Source: Ascoidea asiatica (Eukaryota > Ascomycota > Saccharomycetes > Ascoideales > Ascoideaceae). Taken from it: 58,386 bases of DNA. Position numbers and translations under genes: made by a program. The DNA is taken from positions 1 through 58,386 of the forward strand of contig BCKQ01000033.1 of NCBI GenBank assembly GCA_001600695.1, in the 5' to 3' direction. The notes below the pieces were generated by a model. That model made no database searches. It had not been told where the DNA came from and saw only the letters and a list, made by a program, of their open reading frames with translations. Numbering within the stretch: the stretch's first letter is position 1; each line of letters begins with the position of its first letter. Of the stretch, positions 57,987 to 58,386 are shown one piece after another.

Positions 57987-58386
57987 TTAATAAAAATCAT
58001 CATTATCATAATCGTCATCATCGGAAACAAAAACATCATCAGAATATAAATTATCATTATAACCAAAGTTTTCATCATCATCAGTTTCATGATTATAATA
58101 ATTATCATTACTTATCAGTATTGAATTTTTCAATTTATCATTATTATTACTATGAATATTAGAGTCCTTAGATTCTTTATGGTCTTTATGNTCTTTAGAG
58201 TCTTTAGTGGGTTTATTACTTTTAGTAGTTTTAGATAATTTAGAAAATTTAGATAATTTTGAATTATTTGAAGTATTTAGATTATTTGAATTATTTGAGA
58301 AATTATTATAAATTTTTGAATTAGGTATTAAAAAAGGAAATGTAGTTGAAGTTGTTGAAATTGGAGTATTAATAGAAGTTGAATTT
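57987..58386 (-). CDS. 3' end of Ser/Asn/Asp-rich protein gene (partial)
   Basis: A minus-strand frame is open from the window end to a TAA at 57987-57989, 132 residues. The product starts NSTSINTPISTTS and becomes rich in Asn, Ser and Lys (LSKFSKLSKTTKS), ending in an acidic tail (SDDDDYDNDDFY). It contains one N (58191) and one CTG codon. It converges on RMI1, whose stop is 30 bases away. The family cannot be told from this low-complexity tail. Confidence 0.6.
   Translation of the reverse strand, partial: NSTSINTPISTTSTTFPFLIPNSKIYNNFSNNSNNLNTSNNSKLSKFSKLSKTTKSNKPTKDSKXHKDHKESKDSNIHSNNNDKLKNSILISNDNYYNHETDDDENFGYNDNLYSDDVFVSDDDDYDNDDFY

Overview
The window is AT-rich nuclear DNA from a budding yeast (Saccharomycotina). 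The evidence is the gene set: CCH1, UBC12, a Pho85-type cyclin, UGA1, RPL10, ARL3, ZRT3, SWI1, CWC2, PEP4, ADE6, a YPR003C-type SulP carrier and RMI1. There are also two 5'-proximal introns with GTATGT donors (a TACTAAC branch site in RPL10, TACTAAT in UBC12), intron-bearing tRNA genes and proteins full of Asn/Lys/Ile with long Asn runs. I do not recognise the species. CTG codons are too rare in conserved positions for me to say how CTG is decoded.

Layout: the two ends carry an inverted repeat. Its left arm fills about 1-2420 and is cut by the window start; its right arm is about 51938-54357. Left position x matches right position 54358-x. Each arm carries a broken HSP70 gene and the C-terminal end of a membrane-protein gene. 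All ambiguous bases (N) lie in 1-2042 or 52156-58191, and none lie in the roughly 50 kb between, so the flanks look like a consensus of several similar copies while the centre is single copy.

The centre is a dense run of ordinary housekeeping genes: CCH1 (-), UBC12 (-), tRNA-Leu (-), a Pho85-type cyclin (+), UGA1 (+), RPL10 (+), ARL3 (+), ZRT3 (+), SWI1 (-), two unrecognised ORFs (+), urate oxidase (+), CWC2 (-), a probable tandem DH-PH RhoGEF (+), tRNA-Lys (-), PEP4 (-), ADE6 (+), a LigB/DODA-type dioxygenase (+) and a SulP carrier (+). To the right of the repeat come the rest of the membrane-protein gene, a small-heat-shock-like gene, tRNA-Ser, RMI1 and the 3' end of a Ser/Asn-rich gene.

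The genes do not form one pathway. Loose themes are nitrogen and purine metabolism (UGA1, urate oxidase, ADE6), vacuole and ion homeostasis (PEP4, ZRT3, CCH1, the SulP carrier) and chaperones at the repeat (HSP70 relic, small HSP). The points most worth a second look are the inverted repeat around about 49.5 kb of unique DNA, the matching HSP70 deletion in both arms, a UBC12 first exon that is only the ATG, GC-rich islands in otherwise AT-rich spacers, and a recurring TCAGGTGAC motif. I found no mobile element, CRISPR array or clearly new multi-gene system.
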